A DNA stretch of 64,000 bases, from positions 1 to 64,000 of the IMG/VR virus record IMGVR_UViG_3300024520_000055. The stretch is one strand, 5' to 3'. Under the pieces are notes generated by a model. The model had not been told where the DNA came from and searched no databases. It saw nothing but the letters and a program-made list of their open reading frames with translations. This DNA is from a virus. Positions within the stretch are counted from its first letter, which is position 1, and each line of letters begins with the position of its first letter. The position numbers and the translations under genes were made by a program. This document shows, piece after piece, positions 8,001 to 15,776 of this stretch.

Positions 8001-8574
8001 CGATCTTCCCTCCAAGGCGTTTGTAGTGCCCCAGCGCGATTCTGAAATGGCCAATGAACGACAGCCCCAGGTCTTTGTCTCCCCTTCGCCGGTTGACATA
8101 GGCCGGGTGCATCGTGGCCAGACAATTCCACGGCCCTGCTTTGTAGGTCTGTCCGGCGATACGCAGGATGGGAATGGCCGCAGGCGATTTCTCCTGCATG
8201 GCCCCCGTGCTCACCTTTCCGACGGTGATGATTAACAAGGGGTCCAGGGCGTTCAGTTGCTTCAGCAACCAGGGCTTGCAGTTTCCCGTTTCCGCGGGAC
8301 TGGGATCTCTGTTCCCCGGGGGGCGGCACTTGACGATGTTGGTGATGTAGACGAGGTCAGTCAGCCCTGCGGTATCAAGGGCGCTGCGCAGGGTTTGCCC
8401 GGCCCTGCCGATGAACGGGCGCAGCTCCTTGGCCTCGTCTTTTCCGAGGCCCTCCCCCAGGACAACAATGCCCCCGGGCTTGATGCGGCCTTCACCGGGA
8501 ACGGGGTGCTCTTGTTGCGGAACGAGCTCAGGGCACTTGCGGCACTTGATGATTTGCTCGTCGAGCCGGTTCAC
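7993..8574 (-). CDS. Family 4 uracil-DNA glycosylase (Fe-S)
   Basis: A 193-residue protein from GTG with GGAGG upstream. It has the four Fe-S cysteines of family 4 enzymes (Cys11, Cys14, then the pair in NIVKCRPPGNRDPSPAETGNC), the active-site GEGLGKDEA loop, the GRAGQ segment and a C-terminal HPAY. Family 4 enzymes remove uracil from DNA by hydrolysis. A phage glycosylase next to a thymidylate-synthase-like gene fits control of uracil in the phage genome. A second, divergent domain of this fold is fused to the DNA polymerase at 57450-60188. Confidence 0.9.
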   Translation of the reverse strand: MNRLDEQIIKCRKCPELVPQQEHPVPGEGRIKPGGIVVLGEGLGKDEAKELRPFIGRAGQTLRSALDTAGLTDLVYITNIVKCRPPGNRDPSPAETGNCKPWLLKQLNALDPLLIITVGKVSTGAMQEKSPAAIPILRIAGQTYKAGPWNCLATMHPAYVNRRRGDKDLGLSFIGHFRIALGHYKRLGGKIDG

Positions 8575-8710
8575 GAGGATGTTCCTCCGTCGAGAAGCGG
8601 TGCTTGCACCGCGGATTCATGCACTTGCGGTAACGAACGACGCTGCCTTCAGTGCTTTGTATTGTCCGCTGGACTCGGGTCCTTTTCTTGCGGCACTTGG
8701 GACACTTCAT
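8528..8710 (-). CDS. Small zinc-ribbon protein (NrdR-like ribbon)
   Basis: A 60-residue protein with CPKC near the N-terminus and CMNPRCKHRFSTEE about 25 residues later. Two CxxC-type pairs around a basic beta-hairpin form a zinc ribbon. The ending resembles the NrdR ribbon (CxxCxxRFtTxE), but the ATP-cone domain of NrdR is absent. It may bind nucleic acid or regulate transcription. I chose the ATG with GGAAG just upstream rather than a TTG five codons earlier. It overlaps both neighbours. Confidence 0.65.
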   Translation of the reverse strand: MKCPKCRKKRTRVQRTIQSTEGSVVRYRKCMNPRCKHRFSTEEHPREPARRANHQVPQVP

Positions 8711-9218
8711 TTTCTTCCTTGGCAAGAAAACCTACGACCAAGGCGGCGGTCTTCAGAAAGAAGTCGAGATACATGCCCTCGCCTTTGTCATCCAGAGTAG
8801 CCACGCGAACCATGGTCACCTGGTGCCCAGTCAATGCGTCTTTGAACACGGCGAGGACCTGTTGGGCGTTTTCGAGTTGGGCAACTCCAACGTCGACTTG
8901 GAAAGTGCTTCCTGTTGGGTCGTGGAGGCACTCGGAAAGCAGAGCACGGCTGCGAGAACAAAGCAGCGTGACGTTGCCGTGTCCCACCACGGTGTGGGCC
9001 AGGACGTTCTTGCTGGTCGGAACCCAGAGAGGCGCGGACAGGGCGAAGCGCAGGAACGCCAGGGTGCCAAGAGGGTCCTCGCCGGGCTTCTCGGCAAGAT
9101 CCTTGGTGTCCTTCTCCAGCATCCAGCACTGGTGGGGGTCCGAAACGTGGCGTTTTACTGTCCATCCGTACTGGGCGAGATCGTCGACTTCCTCCTGGGC
9201 AAAAGCAATGTGGTCCAT
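8649..9218 (-). CDS. Hypothetical protein
   Basis: A 189-residue protein with alternating strands and helices and a disordered acidic C-terminal tail. The start overlaps the upstream stop (TGATG), and the tail overlaps the zinc-ribbon gene. No catalytic motif is recognised. Confidence 0.6.
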   Translation of the reverse strand: MDHIAFAQEEVDDLAQYGWTVKRHVSDPHQCWMLEKDTKDLAEKPGEDPLGTLAFLRFALSAPLWVPTSKNVLAHTVVGHGNVTLLCSRSRALLSECLHDPTGSTFQVDVGVAQLENAQQVLAVFKDALTGHQVTMVRVATLDDKGEGMYLDFFLKTAALVVGFLAKEENEVSQVPQEKDPSPADNTKH

Positions 9219-9652
9219 CAGGAGATCCCGAAGGAGTGAGTCTTACGTCGTTGTCCCGGCTTGCGCGGGAGCGGAGAAGACTCACCCTGGCTGTGAAAGT
9301 ATTCCCTCACTTTTACCATGAACGGGTTGACGATTTCGTGCGGCTCGACCGACCACGGGATGCTCGGTTCGGGGCGGAAATGCTCGTGCACCGCCGTGGC
9401 TTCCAGCAGGTCGACGAAGGCCCTGCGGATGTGGCGCAGAGCTGGGCGGTAGGCCTCGATCGTCGGTTTCCCCGGAGGGGGCACCTTCTCGGGCCACGGC
9501 GCAGCATTGATGCGCGCGGCGAATCCTTCGGCCAGCGTCCTGGCGTCGCCATTTGAGCGGCTGATGATCTTGGTCATGATCTGCGCGGCGACGTTTTTGA
9601 AACTGGCAATGAGCTTGGGGTCTTCGACCCTGTAGAGGTCATCCATGAACAT
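9218..9652 (-). CDS. Hypothetical protein, first gene of the left operon
   Basis: A 144-residue, mostly helical protein with a basic, Arg/Lys/Pro-rich C-terminus that might touch nucleic acid. The ATG chosen has AAGGAG nine bases ahead. It is the promoter-proximal gene of the minus-strand operon and is divergent from the tail operon. The family is not recognised. Confidence 0.6.
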   Translation of the reverse strand: MFMDDLYRVEDPKLIASFKNVAAQIMTKIISRSNGDARTLAEGFAARINAAPWPEKVPPPGKPTIEAYRPALRHIRRAFVDLLEATAVHEHFRPEPSIPWSVEPHEIVNPFMVKVREYFHSQGESSPLPRKPGQRRKTHSFGIS

Positions 9653-9778
9653 GGCAGTTGTCTCCTTATCTCCCTCGGTCGGTCACGTCTTGCTCCCCTG
9701 AAACCTTGCTTTTCTATATATAGCAAGCTAGATGTAGAAACAAGAGTTCTTTTACGCAGTAAAAACGAGGGAGAGAAC
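9653..9778. promoter_or_regulatory. Divergent control region with AT-rich dyad
   Basis: This 126-base gap separates the minus-strand metabolic operon from the plus-strand tail operon. It holds an inverted repeat CTTGCT (9705-9710) and AGCAAG (9722-9727) around a TATA-rich core. The core TTCTATATATAG (9712-9723) matches 11 of 12 positions of a sequence in the only other sizeable plus-strand control region (33465-33476). Both could be promoter or operator elements. No classical -35 box is evident. Confidence 0.55.
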
Positions 9779-10414
9779 ATGGTCGACAAAGATGGCACTC
9801 AGGCGGGAGCAGAAGAACTGATTCCACAAGCACCGGGGGGTATCCGCGCGCCCCGTCCTCCCGAGAAGCGTCCGCACGCAGCGAAGTCCGAGGAGGAGAG
9901 GAAGCTCGAGGACGAGGCCGCGGAACTCGAGAAGCAGGCCAAGGAACTCGAGAACGATCCGATGAAGCGCTACCAGAAAGCGCTGAAAATGGTGAATCTG
10001 ACCGAGGAGCATGCGGCCGAAATCGTCGACGAGGTGTTGTTCGGGGAGAACGGCTACGTCGAAGAGTTTGTCCTCAAGGGCGCCAAGCGAGAGATCATCG
10101 GGTCATTCCGGACACGGCAAGCGCCCGACAGCGAGCGTCTCTTCGGCGCGTTGGCCAAGGAGAGCCTGTCGCCGAACCAGCGCGACCACATCACGGCCCA
10201 GATCAACCTGGCCGACTCTCTCCATCGCTACGGGGACGAGGAGTTTCCGCACGGGACCGACGACGAGCACAAGCAGAACCTGGAGTGGGTGCGCTCGCTG
10301 CGTGCCCCCGTGTTCACGATGCTTTCGCAAATGCTGGCCCAGTTCGACCAGCGTGTCCTCATTGCGTGCCAGAAGGGCGCCATCGAAAATTTCTTCATTC
10401 CCCGTGGGGACTAG
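9779..10414 (+). CDS. Tail assembly chaperone, short form
   Basis: A 211-residue protein directly ahead of the tape-measure gene, the position of gpG-type tail assembly chaperones. The N-terminal 75 residues are acidic/basic and Pro-rich, with a short coiled coil, followed by a helical domain. Ribosomes that slip back one base at 10387-10393 continue into the overlapping frame to make a longer form, as in lambda G/GT. Both forms are expected to coat the tape measure during tail assembly. The TAG stop at the end makes the short form. Confidence 0.75.
   Translation: MVDKDGTQAGAEELIPQAPGGIRAPRPPEKRPHAAKSEEERKLEDEAAELEKQAKELENDPMKRYQKALKMVNLTEEHAAEIVDEVLFGENGYVEEFVLKGAKREIIGSFRTRQAPDSERLFGALAKESLSPNQRDHITAQINLADSLHRYGDEEFPHGTDDEHKQNLEWVRSLRAPVFTMLSQMLAQFDQRVLIACQKGAIENFFIPRGD
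10387..10393 (+). promoter_or_regulatory. -1 ribosomal frameshift site A AAT TTC
   Basis: In the frame of the chaperone gene the bases read A AAT TTC, a perfect X XXY YYZ slippery heptamer. It lies 18 bases before the TAG stop. A shift of -1 here leads into the 163-residue downstream frame, matching the tail chaperone arrangement known from many phages. Confidence 0.75.
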
Positions 10415-10884
10415 CCCGGGCCAAGCTCTACCTTAGAGGGGTAGAGGTCCCCCCACGGGACAGCTTGAAAGATCGTCTCGCCCGGGAAATGATGGAGCGG
10501 GATGTGGTGCTGGAAGTTCGAAATGCCGAGCTCCAGGGCCTACTTGTCGCTGCCTGGATGTCCAATGCAAAGGAGGATACAAAGAAAGATGTACTCAAGG
10601 ATGTGCGCCAGTCTTTAATCGAGGGACACACGCATGCTATATTCACGGCGGACCATTTGAAGAAGCAGGTCAAGGCGATGCTCAGGGGTACCCAGCAATC
10701 ACTGCACAAGGAACGCACGATACGGATGATTGACACGTTGCCCACCAAGGACGCCGTGCGTTACTACTTCGACGGACTCTCGCCCGAAGAGATCGAGGGA
10801 GAGGGCACTTCGCAGGAAGCACTGATCGCGGCCAAGGCGAGCATCGAAGAGGCCCTTGCAATGCTGGGAGAGCAAAGTGGCTGA
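10393..10884 (+). CDS. Frameshift extension of the tail assembly chaperone
   Basis: This frame lacks a good start near its coding-like portion but reads on cleanly after a -1 shift, giving a fusion of 205 plus 163 residues. The extension is helical and charged and ends eight bases into the tape-measure gene. Position, order and direction of shift match gpGT-type proteins, whose T part binds the tail tube while the G part holds the tape measure. Confidence 0.7.
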   Translation, partial: LHSPWGLARAKLYLRGVEVPPRDSLKDRLAREMMERDVVLEVRNAELQGLLVAAWMSNAKEDTKKDVLKDVRQSLIEGHTHAIFTADHLKKQVKAMLRGTQQSLHKERTIRMIDTLPTKDAVRYYFDGLSPEEIEGEGTSQEALIAAKASIEEALAMLGEQSG

Positions 10885-13800
10885 CGCTGAACTTCTCGGA
10901 GCCATTCGAGATCTGCTCGACGGTTTTGAGCGCATGGGCGAGAAGCTGGGGATGCTCACCCAGCCCGTTTCTGGATTCCAGCCCACACCATTCGGGGCAG
11001 GAGGAATGGCGGCCACACCATTCGATCTTCCGATGATGACAACGGCGCCTCCAATGGCGCCCGTGATGAGCACACCGATAATCATGGACGCACCGCTTAC
11101 GCCCCCCATGCCAACGATGATCAGCACGGCACCGCCGTCCCGGATGTCGGCGGTTTCACCATCCATGTTCCCTGTGATGTCCCCGCTCCCTCCTCCGCCT
11201 ATTTTCATGACGGCACCGACGGTGGGGAGACCCACGCCGATGGCACCCCCGGCGGTTACTCCGAACATTCGGATGGGACGCGCCTTCCCCGATCCGTTCG
11301 AGGCATTCCTGGAGAACCGGCAGGCACAGAACTACAACGACCTCGACTGGGAGCGGCAGAAGGGATCGTTCTGGAGTGGCGAGGCGGGATTCGCCGGGGC
11401 CAACCTGGGCCTCGCGGCGTTGGGGATTACGGGGGGACTCCTGGGCGGCGCGGTCGGCATGGCAGGATACTTCGCAGGGAGCGCAGCCTACGATGCTTAT
11501 CACGAGGCCGAGTATGGTGGAGCGATCAACCTGCGGCAGGAGGCCACCGCAGTCAACCGCCTAATGAAACCTCTCATCACCTCAGGTCCCGAGCTGGGAA
11601 TGTCGGGACGTGGACTGAACGTCGGCGGCGCGACGCGGATGGCTGGGGGCATGGCGGGAATGGCCAAACAGCGGGGCCTTTCCAACGAGGACATGCGCGC
11701 CGTCCTTTCTGCGTCTGTCGACGAGGGCCTGCTGAACGATGTCAACACGTCAGGCATGGCTCTCGACAAACTAGAAAAGGTCATGGGGCTCATGGGGCAG
11801 GTTGCCAAGCTGACGGGCAGTCCCGACTTCCAGCGCAACCTGCAATATATCGGACAGCTCTCCCGAATGGGTGCCGGGGTAGACGAGATCTCTCCCATGC
11901 TGTCGAACATGGCGCCATTTGCCCGCATGGCGGGTGTCGACGTGGGCTCCGCAATGCAGCAGGGCGGCGCGATGGGCGCGATGTCCTTCGCGCAAGCAGG
12001 ATTCGCTCCGACCATGGGAATCCAAACCGGCGTGATGGCCCAGGGCGTTGCGCGTGCCGCAGTTGCTTCGGGGCAAATCAGTCCAGGAGACCTTGCCCGC
12101 ATGGGCGGCGAAGAGGGAGTGGCGGGAGGAGTCCAGGGAGGCATCACGACGTTCTACAACAAGATGCGTGACTACGCTGGCTACTTCGCGATGCGGGGAG
12201 AGGGCGGCAACTTCGAACTCGACAAGACCAAGGTCGCCCGCTTCCTGAGCGACAACACCTCAATCGAAGAGGTGCGCCAGCAGAGCTTGCAGTTCGTTGC
12301 CAACATGTCCCGAGCGGAGCGTGAGCAATTCGCCCGGAGCCGGGAAGGTCTGATGACCGGGCTGCAAGAGACGATGGGTGCCGAGAACGCGTTGGCGGGA
12401 GTGTGGGCCTTTTCCAGAAAGATGGGGCGCCAGTACGAAACCCCGCTCATGTCTTCAGAGTCCGTCCTGCTCGGAGAGGGTTTCGGTGCGCTCGAAGCCA
12501 AGGCGCTCGATGCTGCATTCAGCAACACGGGAGTCCAAGGCGCGATGCTCCAACAGCGGCGTGCGGGGCAGATGCGAACCCAGGCAAGCGCCATTGTCGA
12601 TCGACAGTCGCAGATGCTGGGGTCCACATTCACAGAACGCCTGGGGCGCCAGTGGGATCGCATGGACATGACCGCCTGGGCGTCATTCCAGTTCGGACAG
12701 ACGGAGTTCGAGACGCTCTCCGAGCTACAAGGGAAGGACATCCAAGCAGAGCTGGCTGCCGTCGGAATGGGGGGTACAGCTGTCAACACGCTGCTGACTG
12801 GTAGCATGGATGAAATGACCAGGAGCGCCATCACGCAAATCTCGGAGGGTGGAGAGGATCTCATCCCGCGGAGCAGGAGGGGCGCGCTAAGACGGATGGA
12901 TGCGGTAAGCGGGATGCAGGGCATGGGAAGAGTAGGCGCAACGCGCGCAGCCCTCGGAGGCGGCATCCAGGACGTGCCCGCGCGCAACGCTTTTATTCGG
13001 GCCACGGGAGGCGAAACAGGCGTATTCACGAACACCGCCATGGAACAGATGCTGGGCGGGGATTACCAACCATTCGTTGGAGAAGAAGAGATCGCCGGGG
13101 CCACGGGACGGATTAGAAGGGGAGTCACTGCGGGAACGTCTCTGGAAGCAATGCGAGACGAGGCGCGTGCGTTTGCTGGTTTTGGGCAGTGGATGGAGGG
13201 GAAGACGGACTCGGGACAGAGCCGCCTGAGCCTGATGACTGGCCAGTACAACATGATGCTCCGCGGCATCAAGGGCAACGACTACACCGGGGCACCGGAG
13301 AAACTGGAGAGAGGCCTGAAACGCGTTCTGATGGACGAAGGCTACACGGACACAGAGGCCACACGGGGGGCCCGCGCGTTCATCGGCACCAAGATGCAAG
13401 AAGAAGCGGGCTCCGGCGCGACCAGGCAGCTCCAGGCCCTGATGCGTGGGGGCGTTACCTTGGATGAGCCGGGGACACCGCACAGTCTTTCTGAGGCCCA
13501 GCGCATGGCTTCGGAAAAGACGACCGAGCTTCACAAGGCCCTTGGCGTCGAAACGACAGAAGATATCGCATCGATCAACGAGATCGTGCGCAAGAGTGGC
13601 AAGGCGGGCATTCAGTATATGTCCCTCCTCGCCGCCAAGGACTATATGAACAAGGAGGGGGCGGATACCAAGGCCGCCGCGGACACGAGCACCTACATCG
13701 AAGATGAAATGCTTGCGATGAGGGAAAAGCTCTCGCCAGGACAACGGGCCACAATCGAGAAGGCTGTAGCCCGGGGTGTCGGGGGGCGCCTCTTCGAGGG

Positions 13801-14737
13801 AGAGGGGCAGTTCCGCCAGGCGACTGACTCGACCGACACTCTTAACTGGCAACAGTTCCGACAGACCCTTGGGAAAGCCGGGGGGCTCGCAGGCGAAGCT
13901 GCGCCCATGATGCAGCGGCTCCAAGCCATGCAGCTCGAATCCACTCTGGAAGAGTACTACGATGTGGACGTCCAAGAGCTTTCGGGACTATTGACCGGCC
14001 GCGTCGGAGGAGCTGGTGACGAACGGCTGAAGCGTCTCAGGGAAATGCGCGAGACCATGCGCCGCGCCACCCCCGCGGGGGCCAACCAGCGTATGGTGTT
14101 GCAGCGTTTCGACGAGATCGTCGAGATGATGCCCAAGCTCCCGTCGGGCGAACTTGCCAGCTTCCGCACCTCGGAGAAACTCCTCACCTCTGGACAAGTC
14201 ACGCGCGAGTCGCTGAAGTCCCTGGATCCGGACACGCGAGCGAAGGTAGAGGGCGCGCTGGGAGTCGAAGGGGGACTCAACACCGAGGCACGGAAGACAC
14301 TCCAGCGACAGCTGGGAACCGACTACGAGAAGACAATGAGGCAGCTGGCCGTGCGCGACCAAGCTGGTGAGCTCACAGGTAAAGAAGGTGTTTCGGCGTG
14401 GCAACTCTCGCAACAGCTGGAGGGGGGCAAGACTTCCGAAATGGTGTTGGGAGCAATGGCCAGCGGCCTCCAGGCAGGCGGACTACAGCTCCTGGGAGGC
14501 GGCAAGAATATCGGCACCGCAACCAAGGAGGAACTCGATGCCGCAATGGCGCAGGGGGGCGGAGGCGCGGGGGGCATGGCAGCAGCGGGAGGAGGTGCGT
14601 CAGCCACGGCCCTGACGCATGCTGCTGCACAGCTCAACATTGCAGCGAACAACCTGCGCAAGGCAACGGGAGGAATGGGGCGCAGTCGTCCTCCTCGCCG
14701 CGGGATGGGAACTCTTCCAGGTGGGAGGGGATGGTAA
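10877..14737 (+). CDS. Tail tape-measure protein
   Basis: A 1,286-residue protein following the frameshifted chaperone pair, as tape measures do. Start GTG with GGGAG eight bases ahead. Residues about 30-125 form an extraordinary Met/Pro-rich segment, followed by a Gly/Ala-rich hydrophobic stretch near 155-195 that could insert into a membrane during DNA ejection. The remainder is long, helical, Gly-, Met- and Arg-rich. At about 1.5 angstrom per residue the length predicts a tail near 190 nm. There is no peptidase or lysozyme motif that I can see. It is followed without a gap by the next tail gene. Confidence 0.85.
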   Translation: MADAELLGAIRDLLDGFERMGEKLGMLTQPVSGFQPTPFGAGGMAATPFDLPMMTTAPPMAPVMSTPIIMDAPLTPPMPTMISTAPPSRMSAVSPSMFPVMSPLPPPPIFMTAPTVGRPTPMAPPAVTPNIRMGRAFPDPFEAFLENRQAQNYNDLDWERQKGSFWSGEAGFAGANLGLAALGITGGLLGGAVGMAGYFAGSAAYDAYHEAEYGGAINLRQEATAVNRLMKPLITSGPELGMSGRGLNVGGATRMAGGMAGMAKQRGLSNEDMRAVLSASVDEGLLNDVNTSGMALDKLEKVMGLMGQVAKLTGSPDFQRNLQYIGQLSRMGAGVDEISPMLSNMAPFARMAGVDVGSAMQQGGAMGAMSFAQAGFAPTMGIQTGVMAQGVARAAVASGQISPGDLARMGGEEGVAGGVQGGITTFYNKMRDYAGYFAMRGEGGNFELDKTKVARFLSDNTSIEEVRQQSLQFVANMSRAEREQFARSREGLMTGLQETMGAENALAGVWAFSRKMGRQYETPLMSSESVLLGEGFGALEAKALDAAFSNTGVQGAMLQQRRAGQMRTQASAIVDRQSQMLGSTFTERLGRQWDRMDMTAWASFQFGQTEFETLSELQGKDIQAELAAVGMGGTAVNTLLTGSMDEMTRSAITQISEGGEDLIPRSRRGALRRMDAVSGMQGMGRVGATRAALGGGIQDVPARNAFIRATGGETGVFTNTAMEQMLGGDYQPFVGEEEIAGATGRIRRGVTAGTSLEAMRDEARAFAGFGQWMEGKTDSGQSRLSLMTGQYNMMLRGIKGNDYTGAPEKLERGLKRVLMDEGYTDTEATRGARAFIGTKMQEEAGSGATRQLQALMRGGVTLDEPGTPHSLSEAQRMASEKTTELHKALGVETTEDIASINEIVRKSGKAGIQYMSLLAAKDYMNKEGADTKAAADTSTYIEDEMLAMREKLSPGQRATIEKAVARGVGGRLFEGEGQFRQATDSTDTLNWQQFRQTLGKAGGLAGEAAPMMQRLQAMQLESTLEEYYDVDVQELSGLLTGRVGGAGDERLKRLREMRETMRRATPAGANQRMVLQRFDEIVEMMPKLPSGELASFRTSEKLLTSGQVTRESLKSLDPDTRAKVEGALGVEGGLNTEARKTLQRQLGTDYEKTMRQLAVRDQAGELTGKEGVSAWQLSQQLEGGKTSEMVLGAMASGLQAGGLQLLGGGKNIGTATKEELDAAMAQGGGGAGGMAAAGGGASATALTHAAAQLNIAANNLRKATGGMGRSRPPRRGMGTLPGGRGW

Positions 14738-14968
14738 ATGGCACGTGTAAAACTCACGCTCGAGTCGGGCGAGGTTGTCCTGGCAGACGAGGTCATTCTG
14801 CGGGCACGCCCGGTGGACTACCTCAACATCGTCGGGCAGAAGATCGCAACGGCGTTCAGGCGTAATGAGCCCTACGCCGTCGAAGTGCTCACCTTGCGCG
14901 AACGAGCAGACCTTGCGTTCAGCGAGAGCGGGTCAGTGAAGGTGAGGTTCTACGATGGCAGTGCCTGA
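14738..14968 (+). CDS. Small tail-operon protein
   Basis: A 76-residue, beta-rich protein starting right at the tape-measure stop and overlapping the next gene by 14 bases. The family is not recognised; the position after the tape measure suggests a tail or baseplate component. Confidence 0.6.
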   Translation: MARVKLTLESGEVVLADEVILRARPVDYLNIVGQKIATAFRRNEPYAVEVLTLRERADLAFSESGSVKVRFYDGSA

Positions 14969-15773
14969 GGTCCTGACGCCGCAGTCCTTTGAGGACATGA
15001 TCACGGAGCAGAAGCTAGGCCTCCAGGAGGGAGACTACGCTGGCGCGCTTCAGGGCCGCTGGGGAATCGCCACGCCGTTCCACAAGCGGAACATCGGCTT
15101 CACGGATCTGTCCAGCAAGGACCTGGTCACGATGGCCAGATTCTACATCGACTTCCCGAGCATGACGCGCGCCCAGATCGAGGCGTTGCCGGTCAGTGAT
15201 GTCACCAAGAAGTTCTTGCCGGGCTTCGCCGGAGGCCAGCCCTACGTCCTGATGTTCGTCAACGAGCTGTCCTACCAGCGTCCCGAAAAGCTCCAGCCAC
15301 AACCAGTACACGAAGACTACGCGGTCTTCAACACCACGGGTGAGGCGCTGAAACCGCTTTCCATTATGGGCACGCTCTACAACACGCCGACTGACCCGTG
15401 GGCACGCTACATGGACGCGCTCTGGCAGGATTTGTATAGGGCCAGCAAGCTGGCACGCCACAAGGCCCGGCTCCGCCTTCACTTGTTCGACAAGGTCTAC
15501 TACGTGATGCCTGGTTCCATCGGATTCGCGTTTCGCTCCAACGCGCAGGACATTGCCTCGGTGCAGATCCAGGGCTTTGCATGGAAGGTGCTCAGTGTTG
15601 CCCCGGTTCTCCAAACACGAGCGGCAGCGCTGACACCCGCGATTCCGACACGACCGGTGCTAAATGATCTTGCAGATTCCGCACGGTCCGCGGACGCCGA
15701 CATTCTGTTCAACGTGGGAGAAACAACTCAACTCCAGCACCGCGTCCTCTCCGCAGTTAGCACAAGGGAATAA
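14955..15773 (+). CDS. Predicted tail/baseplate protein
   Basis: A 272-residue protein between the tape measure and a giant tail protein. Mixed alpha/beta, with hydrophobic and aromatic stretches but no membrane segment. The position suggests a distal tail or baseplate-hub adaptor. I see no diagnostic motif, and the function is inferred from synteny only. Confidence 0.6.
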   Translation: MAVPEVLTPQSFEDMITEQKLGLQEGDYAGALQGRWGIATPFHKRNIGFTDLSSKDLVTMARFYIDFPSMTRAQIEALPVSDVTKKFLPGFAGGQPYVLMFVNELSYQRPEKLQPQPVHEDYAVFNTTGEALKPLSIMGTLYNTPTDPWARYMDALWQDLYRASKLARHKARLRLHLFDKVYYVMPGSIGFAFRSNAQDIASVQIQGFAWKVLSVAPVLQTRAAALTPAIPTRPVLNDLADSARSADADILFNVGETTQLQHRVLSAVSTRE

Positions 15774-15776
15774 GCC

